From Halocafeteria seosinensis (Eukaryota > Sar > Bigyra > Bicosoecida): a stretch of DNA of 64,000 nt. The stretch's first letter is position 1. Every line of letters begins with the position of its first letter. The stretch lies in contig LVLI01000101.1 in NCBI GenBank assembly GCA_001687465.1, positions 62,001 to 126,000 of the forward strand, written 5' to 3'. The notes beneath the pieces were generated by a model. That model was not told the DNA's origin. It did no database searches and saw nothing but the letters and a program-made list of their open reading frames with translations. Position numbers and translations under genes: made by a program. This document shows positions 11,942-23,500 of this stretch, piece by piece.

Positions 11942-14154
11942 TTTATAGTGCGAAATGCCTGCGCTAGGAACAAGGCCCACAAAGAAAAAGTGAGCGCCAA
12001 GGGGAAGAGGAGGTATGACCGAGTGACCCCATCGGAACAGCCAGAACTTAGCCCCAAACCCGAAGCCAAAATGTGCGTCATTTACGCCATCAGGGAAGCA
12101 TGGAAAGCTGGTATATCGTTCCCCGGGATATATATCGTGAAACAATCTCGCTACATACCTGTTTCAGAAAAGCAGTAAATATGTACTATTCGATAAAGGC
12201 GTGAGAACAGTCAGAATACCTCCTGGAACGCGCTAAATAAAGAATGTTTCACAGCAATTGAGTAGCACAAGCCACAAGATAGACCCAAGCACATGTAATA
12301 AGAGTGAAACGTACACACTCTGTATCGAACAATCCGCTGGTTAAGTGCTGCTCAGCGGCTGATAATAACCATGATGGCTATGTAGTGGATGTGAAGGTCA
12401 ACTTCAAATAGCTGACTCCTCGATCGATGGGATGCTGCTGCACTATATCCACTGCAATGTGTTGTGGACCGGGAACTGCAGGATATGCACCGTATTCTCA
12501 TTTACTTGATGGATCCTTCATTCCAGCCAGGCGGCCCGACGCACATCGGTCTCATGAAGACATTTGAAAATGTTGGATGCGGTCAACTTCCCGGCCGGTG
12601 GGCTATCTGTCACATATATGTGTGTGTACTGGCTCATTGATGACAATCAAATACGGTGGAAGTACAGAATGATGGAGGGAAAAAAAATGGTAGAAACGAT
12701 GATTATGGGAGCCAAGAATACAAATATTCCGTCATGATATGTGCCGCTATGGTCTTAAACGGGTACAAACTTGGCCTGGCTTTGTGGCTTGTGCAACGTT
12801 GCTAACGTTGCTAGTCAGACTGACTCAACAGATCTTTCAATTGTACATGGAGGCTCATAGAATACCATTGGTGATAGGGTAGAGATAATACTTATGGCCT
12901 CATAATCCACATGAATTCTTCCTGTGTGAAAACTTCAGGGGAACGAACAATTCCTGGAGAGTGAACTTCCAGTCACATATACATGGAGCCACAATAAGGT
13001 CACACGGCCAAAGTCCAGTTGAAACTTCTCCACTCCTCATGACAGCACCATGCAATTATCCATGAATTATCCAGAGTCTCACCACCAGACCAGAGCTCGT
13101 AGCTTCCTGGGTGGCTTCCAACTTACGCAGGCTGGCTAGGTTCTTCATATGCTGAGTCAGGGACAGTGCTGCACCGCACCCTACCTAACGGGGGCATCTA
13201 CATTTGCCTAGCTACTTGCTCTGACGCTCTGGTGGCAAGAAGGGGTGTGAACTCTTGACGGAGAGCATTTGTACCGTAGAGTGTAGAGGGCGGCACTACG
13301 GTTGAGGACTGGGTAAGACGAGAAGTGTCCCTCATTTGTTTCTCGCGGGTGATAAGTGTCCCACTATGAAGTAGGCACACACACGAAGTAGGTCTGAGCA
13401 AAGTTCACTTTCGGATTGCGTATTTGCCCATTTATCTACGCATTAAGTAGTGAGCCTGCTCGGACTCCACTCCACTCCAGTCTTCTGATTGCCTGATACA
13501 TGCTCTTCCACCAAAAAATTCACCTCATACAGATCTAGTATACCAATAAAAAAAGCGACGGAGAAATCTCGGCAGAATCTTAGAAATCCCAGTGGGGAAC
13601 CGGGAGCCAACACTCTCCGGCCACCGGCGGCCAGGTAAACCGTTGCAACCTTGATGGCAACGGACACACAGATCCCGGATCCTGGGGACAATCGATTGAG
13701 TGAAAGTATTGAAGAATTTGAGCAATCTAGTTTGCTGAAGAGACAGAGTAAGTGCTTCATCTTCTTCCGTATTCATCCGTCCGAACGTTGTTTTCGTATG
13801 GATTGTCCTGGATCGGAGAGGAAATCCACAGCCGTTGTCCCCCTTGGTTCTGGCGAACAAAAAGGGTTTTCCAGTTGAAATCTACCTCTTGTTTTCCCTT
13901 CATTTGCCGTTTTTATGGTCATATGAGTTGCCTTCCGGTGTTTCTACTCCTTTTTAGATGGTGTAGAAGTCTGTCCAATCGCTGCCCCTTGCCAGGCGTC
14001 GGCAAAGAGAAGGAAAGAACAAAGTGACAACAGCCCCTTTTCCGTCCCCTTTTCTCATCTGACACCTGCCTTTTTTGTCCGTGCTTGTTCACCCTGTTCC
14101 TTGTTATGATACAGGCGTTTGTCCTCTCCTCAAGACCGTACTATTTCCTGAACT
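11942..14154. other. Longest gene-poor interval
   Basis: 2,213 bp between divergent PHGDH and the mucin-like gene, far longer than other gaps here. Frames at 13443-13860 (minus) and 13651-14027 (plus) overlap each other, lack family features, and I do not accept them as genes. It could hold promoters, a non-coding RNA or a gene with very short exons; I could not resolve any. Confidence 0.4.
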
Positions 14155-15505
14155 ATGAAGCTCCCAAGAAGCGCCCAAATATGGGCTGTGTCCCTGGCTT
14201 TGGCTATATTAGCTGGGTCACCTTCAGTGTTTGCTGCTCCTGGTGGCCAAACTCCCACTCCCACCCACTCTCCGACTCAGTCCCCTAGCCAGACTATGAC
14301 AGGTACGCCAAGCAATACTGGAAGTCCTACTTCTACTGGCACAAGCACAGGAACTCCGACCGGTACATCCACAGGAACGGGAACTCCTACTGGTACACCC
14401 ACGACAACTAGTACATCCACAGGAACGGGAACTCCTACTGGTACACCCACGACAACTAGCACGCCCACGGGCACGGGAACTCCATCGCGTACATCTACGC
14501 AGACAGGGACTCCCTCCATGACTGGCACTCCATCAAACACTGTGACTCCTACGATGACTCCTACTACGACCAAAACGCCAACGAGCACCAGAACCCCGAC
14601 GGCTTCTGTGACTGCCACGAAGACTCCTTCAAATACTGCTACGAAAACTCCAACATCTTCCAACACTGCCACCAACACTCCAACACCTTCCAACACTGCT
14701 ACCAACACTCCAACTCCTTCCAACACTGCTACCAACACCCCGACACCTTCCAACACTGCTACCAACACCCCAACACCTTCTAACACTGCTACCAACACTC
14801 CAACACCTTCCAACACTCCAACTCAGACCAGCACGCCCACCCCTAGTACTTCACCGTCAAACCTACCCGCACCTGTTCCTGGTGTTCCTCCCAGTTTCCG
14901 GTAAGTGAGACTTGATGACGAAAGTGATGTGATACATCATGCTCTTCTATTCCTTTATGCAGCAAGACCTGGAGAACCGCAACTGGGGACGACTGCTTTT
15001 CAGTCGATTTGTCCGATGTCAAAAACAGTACTGGAAAATTTGAAACTTGTGACTCAGATGATGAATGCATGACATACATGGTGGAGTAAGTAAACGTAGA
15101 TGTCTTTGTACTGATGGGAAAGTAAAATATGGTGGTTTCGTTCTATTTTCACAGTGACTCTCAATCAATAGGGCGCGAAGGCGATTGGTATAGTGTCCAG
15201 GGCACGACAGGCAACGACACAATTTGTATCAAAATCTCTGTCCCAGACAAGGAAGCCTACGTGGGCAACATGATGGAGTGCATGAATAGGGATGTTCCCA
15301 CAAACCCAATCCCAATCAAAGGTTAGTAGCCACTAAAATGTACGGCCAAAATTAAGAGTTTCCAATTTTCTGGTTCATGGGCGCAGAAGGTGAATGTGGA
15401 GGAGGGAGCGGTGGTAGTGGTGCACTTTCTACTTTCGTAATGAGTAGCTTCATGGGCCTCACAATTGCCACTTGTCTTGCTTTGGCTCAGTTCCAGTTCA
15501 TTTAA
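14155..15505 (+). CDS. GPI-anchored, Thr/Pro-rich mucin-like cell-surface protein
   Basis: Exons 14155-14900, 14963-15085, 15155-15321 and 15387-15505 encode 384 aa; introns are 62, 69 and 65 nt. The N terminus is a signal peptide ([19 protein letters not shown]). Residues about 30-240 are almost wholly Thr, Pro, Ser, Gly and Asn in short repeats, expected to be heavily O-glycosylated. A compact cysteine-containing domain follows ([37 protein letters not shown]; six cysteines), then a Gly/Ser linker ([11 protein letters not shown]) and a hydrophobic C-terminal tail ending QFQFI, typical of a GPI-anchor signal. This looks like a wall or surface glycoprotein. The cysteine domain matches no family I know. 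Confidence 0.85.
14364..14480 (+). repeat. 48-bp in-frame tandem repeat (about 2.4 copies)
   Basis: Copies begin near 14364, 14412 and 14460. The first two are almost identical and encode 16 residues built on [16 protein letters not shown]; the third is diverged. It lies inside the mucin-like gene. Confidence 0.8.
14649..14815 (+). repeat. 30-bp coding minisatellite (about 5.5 copies)
   Basis: Repeats of 30 bp encode the decapeptide [10 protein letters not shown] with only scattered silent changes. The low divergence suggests recent expansion or homogenisation, so copy number may vary between strains. Confidence 0.88.
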
Positions 15506-16271
15506 AGATGCCCGATACTGTCTGCGGCTCTGTGCACTGATTGATATAGAATAGTATAATAATGAACTCAAATTCTCATAATCCTTTCAATTATAGCTAT
15601 ATTATTGTCGTAGTAGAGTGCTCTTCCTCTAACCCCGTCTTAGCTTTGGTATAATTTCTTTGGGTGGTACTACGCTCCCCTGCGGAATGTCCGCACCCTC
15701 CGCAGAGGATAGCCTGCAGCGTAGTAATCGAAGAGTGCAGTTGTTTCCCGTGACTTGGGTTGGAATTCCAATTCTTCATCCGTCGTAATTATTCCAATTT
15801 GATTCGAGTATTTATCGTTATTCCTGTCTCTTTCGCTGGTTGTGTCCTTAGAAGGTGGAGCATTTGTTGTGGGGGTCCACGGCCGAAAATAGAAACCATC
15901 GGGCCTACTTGAAGAAGAAGTAAGTGTCGTATATTGGACGATACTGCTCGAGTCCTCCTTGAAGGACACACTCTAATCCAGAGAGGTACTGAGAGTTTAT
16001 CCTGGGTGATATTGCGCGACGGAAATGTGTATGAAATGTGAAGAGAGAGGGACAATAAGAGGGCTAACTGGTTGAAGCACCCTGCAGGTGTGTGCGCTGA
16101 ATTTATGCGCCAGGCGTGTGTGTAATGAACCCTGTATCTCTCTTGTCGGCTGGACATAGTATTAGTTTACAAGGATTGTTAAGGTCTTAGTATAATTCTT
16201 GTCCCTGCAGTACTGTATGTCGTTTATTGTGTGCGAAATTGTTTGCACTGAGGGCGAAAATAGCGACGAAA
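15506..16271. other. Intergenic region with a possible minus-strand gene
   Basis: 766 bp between the mucin-like and cold-shock genes. Apart from the weak minus-strand frame listed separately, no gene, RNA or repeat is apparent. Confidence 0.35.
15670..15969 (-). CDS. Possible small hypothetical protein (weak)
   Basis: An open frame of about 99 codons, rich in Ser, Thr, Arg and Tyr, ending FDYYAAGYPLRRVRTFRRGA. It opens at GTG, so a real gene would need an upstream exon; a plausible acceptor sits just above 15969 and an ATG occurs near 16157, but the connecting donor is weak. No family recognised. It may equally be a chance frame. Confidence 0.25.
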   Translation of the reverse strand: MSFKEDSSSIVQYTTLTSSSSRPDGFYFRPWTPTTNAPPSKDTTSERDRNNDKYSNQIGIITTDEELEFQPKSRETTALFDYYAAGYPLRRVRTFRRGA

Positions 16272-17775
16272 ATGAGCATTATGGAAGGACTCCTTGAACC
16301 CACACCGGGTCAGATGATGCTGGCTGTGGCTGTCATTGGAGCTGCCATTGTGCTAGTCTTTCTCATTGGTCATTATCATGGGATGAAGAAAGCTGTAAGC
16401 TATGGTCCTGTCGCCTCGCCACAGCCCAAGAAACAACCAAAAGGGGCGATGACGAGCCGAATGGTCGACTCTGATAACCACCGTGAGTGGAGTGGAAGGA
16501 ATTCGGAGGAACAGAGCGAGGAACCTGATGGAAATGATGAAAGCGCAGTGCGAGAAGATGATACCTATGAAGGTCCACGAAAGCGAAATAAAGATGCGAA
16601 TGAGGATACAAGGCAGGAGCACTGGAGAAGTGGTGAGCAGTGGAACAGATCCACCGAAGGGGACAAAGATGAGCTTCGTGTTACAACGAAAAGAACTTCA
16701 CAGCTACAAGAGTCAAACACTGGGAATTCTATACCCACGTGGCGTCGTAGTCCGAAAAAATCTGAAGCTAATGCCAGTCAGGATAATGAGTCAGAGACAT
16801 GGGAAACGGGAATTGTCCGGTTTGCCAATGACTCGTTTGGTAAGCTGCCACTGAGTCTTCTTTAAGTATGATTTATCCGTTTAACCAAGTACTTCTTTAC
16901 CAGGATTCATTTTGAGGAACAAAGAGGAACTTCCTCCGAAGTATAGTGATAAAGTACGAAGAAGAGACGGGGCTCTTTTCTTTCTGTCAAATGACGTAAG
17001 TCACTGGGCGCTGTTCCTCCACAAGGCCCGATTTTGGAAACTCAGTACACTTCGGGATCCCGTCGTTCGCAGGTGAAATACAACCTGTCTTTGCAAAGAG
17101 GGGACCGTGTTCACTACCGTGTGCAACCCGGAAACCCAAGAGCTACCGGAAACAAAGCGAAGCCTAAGGCGGCGGATATATCATTAATTAGCAGAAACGG
17201 TGTCCGTTTCGATGCCAAAGACAAATTGCAGCGTAAGATGAACCTCTTAGCAAAGCATCCAGAACATAATCGACAGCTTTGGTGGTGGTTCGTTTGGATT
17301 CCGCAGGCATGAAATGGAATAGACCTCAAGCTGATCCGTATCGAAGGAACTCCTTGCCGAATACAGCAATGAAGTCTGAAACTCGGGAACCTGACGACAT
17401 GGAGGCTTTTGCTCAGCAGATAACGGAAGATGACTACGACGAGGATAAAGTTAACCTGCAAACTCCAGTTGACTTGTCAAGAGTAACCGTTTCCTCTCCG
17501 CGAAGAGGCTCACTGCAGGTAAATAACTCTAAGACTCAGCTTTGATTTTACTTGTCGTGTTAATAATAGCATGACGATCCTGTTAACAGGATGAAAACAT
17601 TTCTGCGTTTCAATCTCCTACCCCTGAAGCGTGGGGTGAAACCCGCGAGACTGGATTTGGGTACAAGTTCTCAGGTAGAGAGGAAAGAAATGGCATGGAA
17701 AACCCCTACCAGAGTCAGATAAACTATTTACGTTCTCGTGTGATGACCGAGGACATTTTACGCAAACGAGCGTAG
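16272..17775 (+). CDS. Membrane-anchored cold-shock-domain-like protein
   Basis: Exons 16272-16839, 16904-16995, 17073-17232, 17307-17518 and 17590-17775 encode 405 aa. Near the N terminus is one transmembrane segment (MMLAVAVIGAAIVLVFLIGH, about residues 16-35), then a long charged disordered region. Around residues 185-260 is a cold-shock/OB-fold-like domain: IVRFANDSFGFIL (RNP1-like), GALFFLSND (RNP2-like) and YNLSLQRGDRVHYRV, then KPKAADISLI. The acceptor at 17072 is chosen over one 27 nt upstream because it gives a 77-nt intron and a tighter domain; both keep frame. The tail is acidic then basic. Cold-shock domains bind single-stranded nucleic acid, so membrane anchoring is unusual. Which side of the membrane the domain faces is not known. 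Confidence 0.72.
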
Positions 17776-17858
17776 ACTCTACTAAGACCCATAGAAGAAT
17801 AGGATAGAGCGGTTTCTCTTATATAAGACATGCGCTAGGTCAATAATACCAGCCTACC

Positions 17859-20018
17859 TTAAGAATTATCATTGTCTGTGGAGCTTGATGAGGCATCGCT
17901 ATCTATCTCCGCAAACACTTGCGCAATAAGTCGCTGCTGTTCGTCCATATCGTCTTGCCCCTGACCACTATGCTGAGTGATTGGCTTTGAACAATGGTCT
18001 TCAAAGTCCTGGAGCTTATGGAGTGATTCATCCTGAAGCGAGTATGTTCGTAATGTTTCTTGTAGCCAGGATAGGTGCACAATCCTAATGTTTTGCCTCT
18101 TCGATGCCTGCAAATGAAATTTCACGGATCTTAGGCATCTATGAGGTCGTTTATTGGTCACACACCACCTACGTCAACAACTTTCTGAGTCCCCGGACGC
18201 TTCGCAACGACGTGAGTTACGCTATCATCTGCGTAGAAGAAGCAACAAATTTCTTGGACTGGTGACGATAGGCAAAATAGCACTTCACATACCTATGTCA
18301 GGCTTAATCGTGGCACCGAACTGGCACGCCCTTTTCCACAGCGGTGTTTCATGCGGTACCGAATTGACCGGAAATACTCCAGAGAAAACGATACACAAGC
18401 CTTTCAGAATACTTTCGATGTACTCTTGTAAAATGTCCTTAGCAGAGACCGATACCGAGTCCGCATTTATTCTGGCGGTTTTAATCTCTGTTCTGTTGGC
18501 CAGCGTATCTATATCATATTCTTCTTCAGGGATCCGTATACCAACTGCCTCATAAAACTTGCGATGAACATAGAATGCTAACTGCAATATGTGCAACAGA
18601 TATGAGTCCGTCTCCTCTTCAAGCAGAGTGTTGTCGAGTGCCTCCGACCCGTTAGCTCGCTTGCTATTTTCAACCGCATCGACGCTCTCGCTCGTACCCG
18701 TTGATATCATGCTTACTCCAGAAGCGTTGTTAACTTCGGAGAGTTTTCGAAATCCTATAAAGTGGTAAGGTTCTATCACCATCAAATTTTTGGCCCCTTT
18801 CCAAACTGTTTCCGTATCATCGACCACCAGCACCATACAATCGTCGAGTAAACTATTGTGCAGCCAGGACACTTGTTTATGCCGCATATTTTTGTCGCTG
18901 TCACACCGTGATACTATCCGCGGATGTTCTCCAAATAATTTGCGATCGGGATCAATAAGTGAAACAATAGTTTCTGCGTAGTCTCTAGACGCAGCAGTAT
19001 CCACCTGCAAGGGAAAGGAACAACTGCCCAACAGAGGATCCGCTATTGCAATTACATTATCATGAGCCTTCATACCTGTAGTTCGAAGTGCTGGGCAGCT
19101 GCCATAAGGAACGTCTCCAAATTTGGCCGCCTCTTTACGTAATACTTGAAGTTTCCAATATAAAATGTGTGTAGTGGGACTGATTCAGCCTATGGGATGC
19201 AATGATGTGCAGCGGAAGTGTACAGCACGTTCTGAGTAACACCACTTACCCTTATTCACTAGGGTTTCGGCACGACGATCGCATGTTGCATGAACAAGAG
19301 TGTGGTCCAGATCAAGAACAAGAGACAGTTGCCGTTTACCCAAAAGTCGGCGCTGAAAAGCATCATCAGCCTTTGCTGCGGTTGTAGGTAAAAGTAAACG
19401 CAATGAATGTGCAAGGTTTGCAACCATTGCGAGGAGGGAGCATACCCGCTTCATCAGGAGCTACAGAAAGCTGGAAACCAGCTCTTGCATTGAATGTGTA
19501 AAATGAAGGTTCACTCTGAAGCATTGAGTCACAATATTTTAATTCATTGTCAACGCCGCTCTGTAGGTGAACACACTTACGGCTCCAACCGCTTCTCCTT
19601 CCCGTGTCCGCTTCGCCCCCGACGTTTTCTCCCGTTCGATTTCTCGAAGACTGGCTCCACATTGTGCACACATTCCAGCGTATACTCGTCCATGCTGACA
19701 TCGTTGCACATAACCTAGTATGGGCCTCTCCGAACTCATGTTGCTTCCAGTGCCGGGAACTTGCTCTTCCTTCTGTTCCAATTGCACACGATGCGTACAA
19801 CAAATGTCAGACCTAAGTTAGCAATTCTACACACTTACGGAGACATTGAGCTCAACTATCTTTCCATAGCTAGGAGCCACAATTGGCCTCTTCGTCTTCT
19901 CATCTTGGACGAGGGCATAGCCCACTCTCTGTCCTCGCTCCACCTTGGCACCTGTTTTTACGAGCCACTGCAGGACTTTTCCTCCACGCGGTGAAGGGAA
20001 TTCAATTTCCTCAGTCAT
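17859..20018 (-). CDS. CTDP1: RNA polymerase II CTD phosphatase FCP1
   Basis: Dephosphorylates the Pol II C-terminal domain to recycle the polymerase. Exons on the minus strand are 20018-19839, 19772-19581, 19515-19446, 19375-19250, 19179-19076, 19004-18293, 18228-18173 and 18107-17859 (562 aa), with seven introns of 64-71 nt. Order: N-terminal biotinyl/lipoyl-like domain (residues about 1-60, VLQWLVKTGAKVERGQRVGY), a short Cys/His motif (CQHGRVYAGMCAQCG), the FCPH catalytic domain with the DxDxT motif LDLDHTLVHAT and VLVVDDTETVWKGAKNL, and a C-terminal BRCT domain (VFSGVFPVN, VTHVVAKRPGTQKVVD, VHLSWLQET) with an acidic end. The layout matches animal FCP1. Exon joins in the variable linker (19581-19250) are less certain than the rest. 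Confidence 0.92.
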
Positions 20019-20583
20019 CGTAACTTTATTCTTTCACCAACCACTCTCATCATTGCGTAACAACACCGTCTAAAGCCTCCGTAGTCATCACCTTGGTCCG
20101 TCTCGCTGCAAGTTGAAGTAGCACTACTACCTTGGGAAATGCTGTAGTATGCCCCCAAAAAGAGAAGAATGCAGCACCTGAGCCTTGCACTTACCGATTA
20201 CCAAGACCATCACTAAAATAACAGTGAGCACTTCTGGGAAAGCGTCGAAAACTTCCTACGTGCCGATTCCCGTCTCGGAATCCATTGGATTCCTCCACTT
20301 GTGAAGTTGGTGCCGGACCCCGCCCGGGACAACGGGCTACATCAGCTTCTACGTTTACTTTCTGGTGGATAACGACGCACAAACAGAGGCAAGGTGCAAT
20401 AAGTGAATTGTATTGTGTTATCTCCGTATTTCATTTTGGTAGACGAAGGTGAGAGTGCCGAGCAATTGAGTAAGTGTATCGGAAACACTTTCCGTCCTGT
20501 TACGTTGCGCTCTTTTCTACCCTTTTCTTTTTTATTTTTTCCTTGTTATTGCGTTCAAAAGCCACGTATACGTCGCATGGTTA
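20019..20583. promoter_or_regulatory. Shared upstream region of FCP1 and the proline-rich gene
   Basis: 565 bp between divergent starts. It includes a T-rich stretch just before the plus-strand start (20515-20545). No gene recognised. Confidence 0.35.
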
Positions 20584-23500
20584 ATGAGCATGTCATCGAC
20601 TGCCCCACCGCCACCCGCACAAGTCGGAAGTTCAGCGCCCAAAAAATGGAAGGTTAGAAAATCAGTGGTTCTGGACAGCGTAGAGGATGAAGATGTTCAA
20701 GGAAAAGTAGCGAAACCTCGTTCAACACCGTCTCCACCGACGCCACCACCTATGCCAACACAAGGTGAGAATGAGACCCCTCCACCACCCCCACCACCCT
20801 CCGGCTCTTCTTCGCAACCTAAAGCCGGGGTCACGAAGAACCAAACTCCACCACACAATCAACCAGCAAAGCCACCTCCACCAACGTCAGGCGCACAAAA
20901 GGAGGGAAAGAGTCCTCCTCCGCCAAAGCCACAACCGGCTGCGAACAAGCAGACTCCTCCGCCTCCAAAACCTCAGTCCCCACGGGGGCAATCACCGCCT
21001 CCACCAAAGCCCCAACCAGCGACAAAAACCCGAACGCCTCCACCACCCAAACCACAGCCAGCATCCGCAAAACAGGCACCTCCACCTCCTAAGCCTCAGC
21101 CAGCATCAAAGAAGCAGACTCCTCCTCCCCCTCCTAAGCCACAGCCAGGATCCGTTAAGCAAACGCCTCCCCCTCCGAAACCCCAACCATCTTCAAGCAA
21201 AAGGAGTCCTCCTCCGCCGAAGCCCCAGCCCGTAACAAGCAAGCAAGCGCCACTTCCCCCAAAACCTCAGTCGGCCACACCTCCACCCCGACCGGGATCT
21301 GAATCCAGCAAGCAGTCACAATCACCTCCTCCCAAACCGCAATCAAGCGTGAGTAAGCAAACACCTCTTCCTCCCAAACCTCAATCAACTGCTCCTCCAC
21401 CCCCAGGATCTGCAACAAGCAAAACTTCACAACCGCTTCCTCCCAAACCGCAATCCAGCGTGAGCAAGCAAACGCCCCCTCCTCCAAAACCTCAATCAGC
21501 CGCTCCTCTACCCCAGCCAGCATCTGAAAAGAGCAAAGAGTCACAACCGCCTCCTCCGAGCGCGAGTAAACAAACACCACCTCCACCCAAGCCACAAGCA
21601 AGCTCGAGTAAGGAAACACCGCCTCCCCCAAAACCTCAATCAGCCACTCCTCCACTCCAGTCAGGATCTGCAAAGAGCAAAGAGTCACAACCGCCTCCTC
21701 CGACTGCGAGTAAACAAACACCACCTCCACCCAAGCCACAAGCAAGCTCGAGTAAGGAAACACCGCCTCCCCCAAAACCTCAATCAGCCGCTCCTCCACT
21801 CCAGTCAGGATCTGCAAAGAGCAAAGAGTCACAACCGCCTCCTCCGACTGCGAGTAAACAAACACCACCGCCACCCAAGCCACATGCGAACACGAGTGAA
21901 GAGACCGCGCCTGCACCAAAGCCGCAAGCAAATGCGATTAAGCAAACTCCTCCTCCACCAAGCTCACAACCGGCTGCCTCAGATTCCAAGATGCAACAAG
22001 AGGTACCTCCCCCGCCAAAACCCCAGGAGACCAAGGATGTATCATCCTCTGAATCCAAGCTAGAGAAGCCATCCGCAACGGATGGTACCGGTTCATCAAA
22101 TTCCCAAGAAGCGCAAGGGACGCCTCCACCCCAATTGGAGCAAACATCGATTGAAGACGCTGCTGCTCCCTCAAAATTGAATAGTGGGTCACTGAGGACA
22201 AAAGTCCCTCCACCGAAGCCACTATCAACTACCAGTGAAGGGACACCTCAGCCGCCGCCTAGTGTACCAGTTGACGCAGAAAATCTAGTACCCACTGCGT
22301 CTACATCGAACTTACAAAGCCGGATTGCCACTGAAAGGACAAAAGAAGGCAAGCCCGAAGACGCGGCCACCAGACCTTCATCTCCACCACGCTCAAACAA
22401 AAAGGCTGAGAGCTTAGATACAGATGAACAAGCGCAGCCTAAGACTGCGACAATTGAGGTGGAGGACAAAAAGCAGTCCAAGAAGGACGCTGTCGAACCA
22501 ACACAGGAAGCGGACAATGTTTCAGAGCAGCATATTGTCAGAGGCATTGAATCTGAACACCGGAAGGGAAACGCAGGAGATGGAACCAAAGCAGACCGCA
22601 CTGTTGCAGGTGAAGACAAAGCGTCTGTAGGATCTACTTCTGAGGACCGATCGCCTGCTTTGTCAAGCCTTCCTACAGCAAAAGAAGAAACGCACAAAGG
22701 GGACTTAGGAGATGTTGCGGGAACAGACAGCAACAAACCGGTTAAGAACAAATCAGAGATCGCTGAACCAGTTCATGCGCCTAAAAGTGTTGGTACACTA
22801 AGCACAATAGTCAACAAAATTGGTCCCCCGCCGCCTCATTCTGATGCTTCCGGCTCCTCACTGAATAGTGGCTCTAGCTCTGCGAGAACACTTGGAAGTC
22901 AAGGATTCCAACTACCCCCTCCCCCTACTCGACGGGCAAGTACGTCTGGGGGGTCTCCAAAGAGTCCATTGGGACCTCCAACTAACGGACGGGGAGGAAG
23001 TAAGAGTCCACGAAGAAAGACGGCGATAGGCCCGCCCGCGGGTCTTCCACCGCCAGAAGTAAGTACTATTTCCATGTCATTTCCATAAAAGGGTGAGAAT
23101 TTAACTGTCACCACGGTTCTGCTTTGACTGGAATGCAGCTTTCTGAAAAGCTAAAGGCACGTTCTGGAGGGTCTTCTCCCACTTCTCAATCATCTTTGAC
23201 GAGGTCGAGGTCGAGCAGTAGCATGAATTTAGGTCCTCCAGAGGGTTTACCTCCAAAAGAAGTCACTGCGAGACGCCGAAGTTCTTCTAGAGGATCCAGA
23301 GCGTCCACCGAAGAGGAAAGAAAACATTCGGATACAAACAAGGTGGAACCTGTAGCAACTGACAGCTTAGTAGAAAACGGTTCCGTTGCTAATGCGAGTA
23401 GCTCGAAGAATGCTCGGGAAACAGAAGTAAAGGGAAAGGAGAAACAGAACGAAAAAGAAAATAAAAATACCGCTGATGATGAGAAGCAGAATGGAAACGA

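Noticed and set aside
12076-12145. Upstream extension of PHGDH to 12145
   Set aside because: The frame is open, but the added residues include acids and no family match. ATG 11941 begins a typical presequence.
14364-14815. Regular repeats as a CRISPR array
   Set aside because: The repeats are contiguous, without unique spacers, and are in-frame codons of a surface protein in a eukaryotic genome.
14277-14816. 179-codon minus-strand frame rich in Val and Gly
   Set aside because: It is the exact antisense shadow of the repetitive Thr/Pro exon.
18229-18292. A 34-nt intron in FCP1
   Set aside because: A downstream acceptor in the same frame gives a 64-nt intron and a better BRCT match.
19516-19580. 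A 20-nt intron in the FCP1 linker
   Set aside because: A later acceptor gives a 65-nt intron, keeps phase and leads directly into the conserved linker.
21155-22751. Several long minus-strand frames
   Set aside because: They are antisense to the proline-rich repeats; stop codons are rare there only because of base composition.
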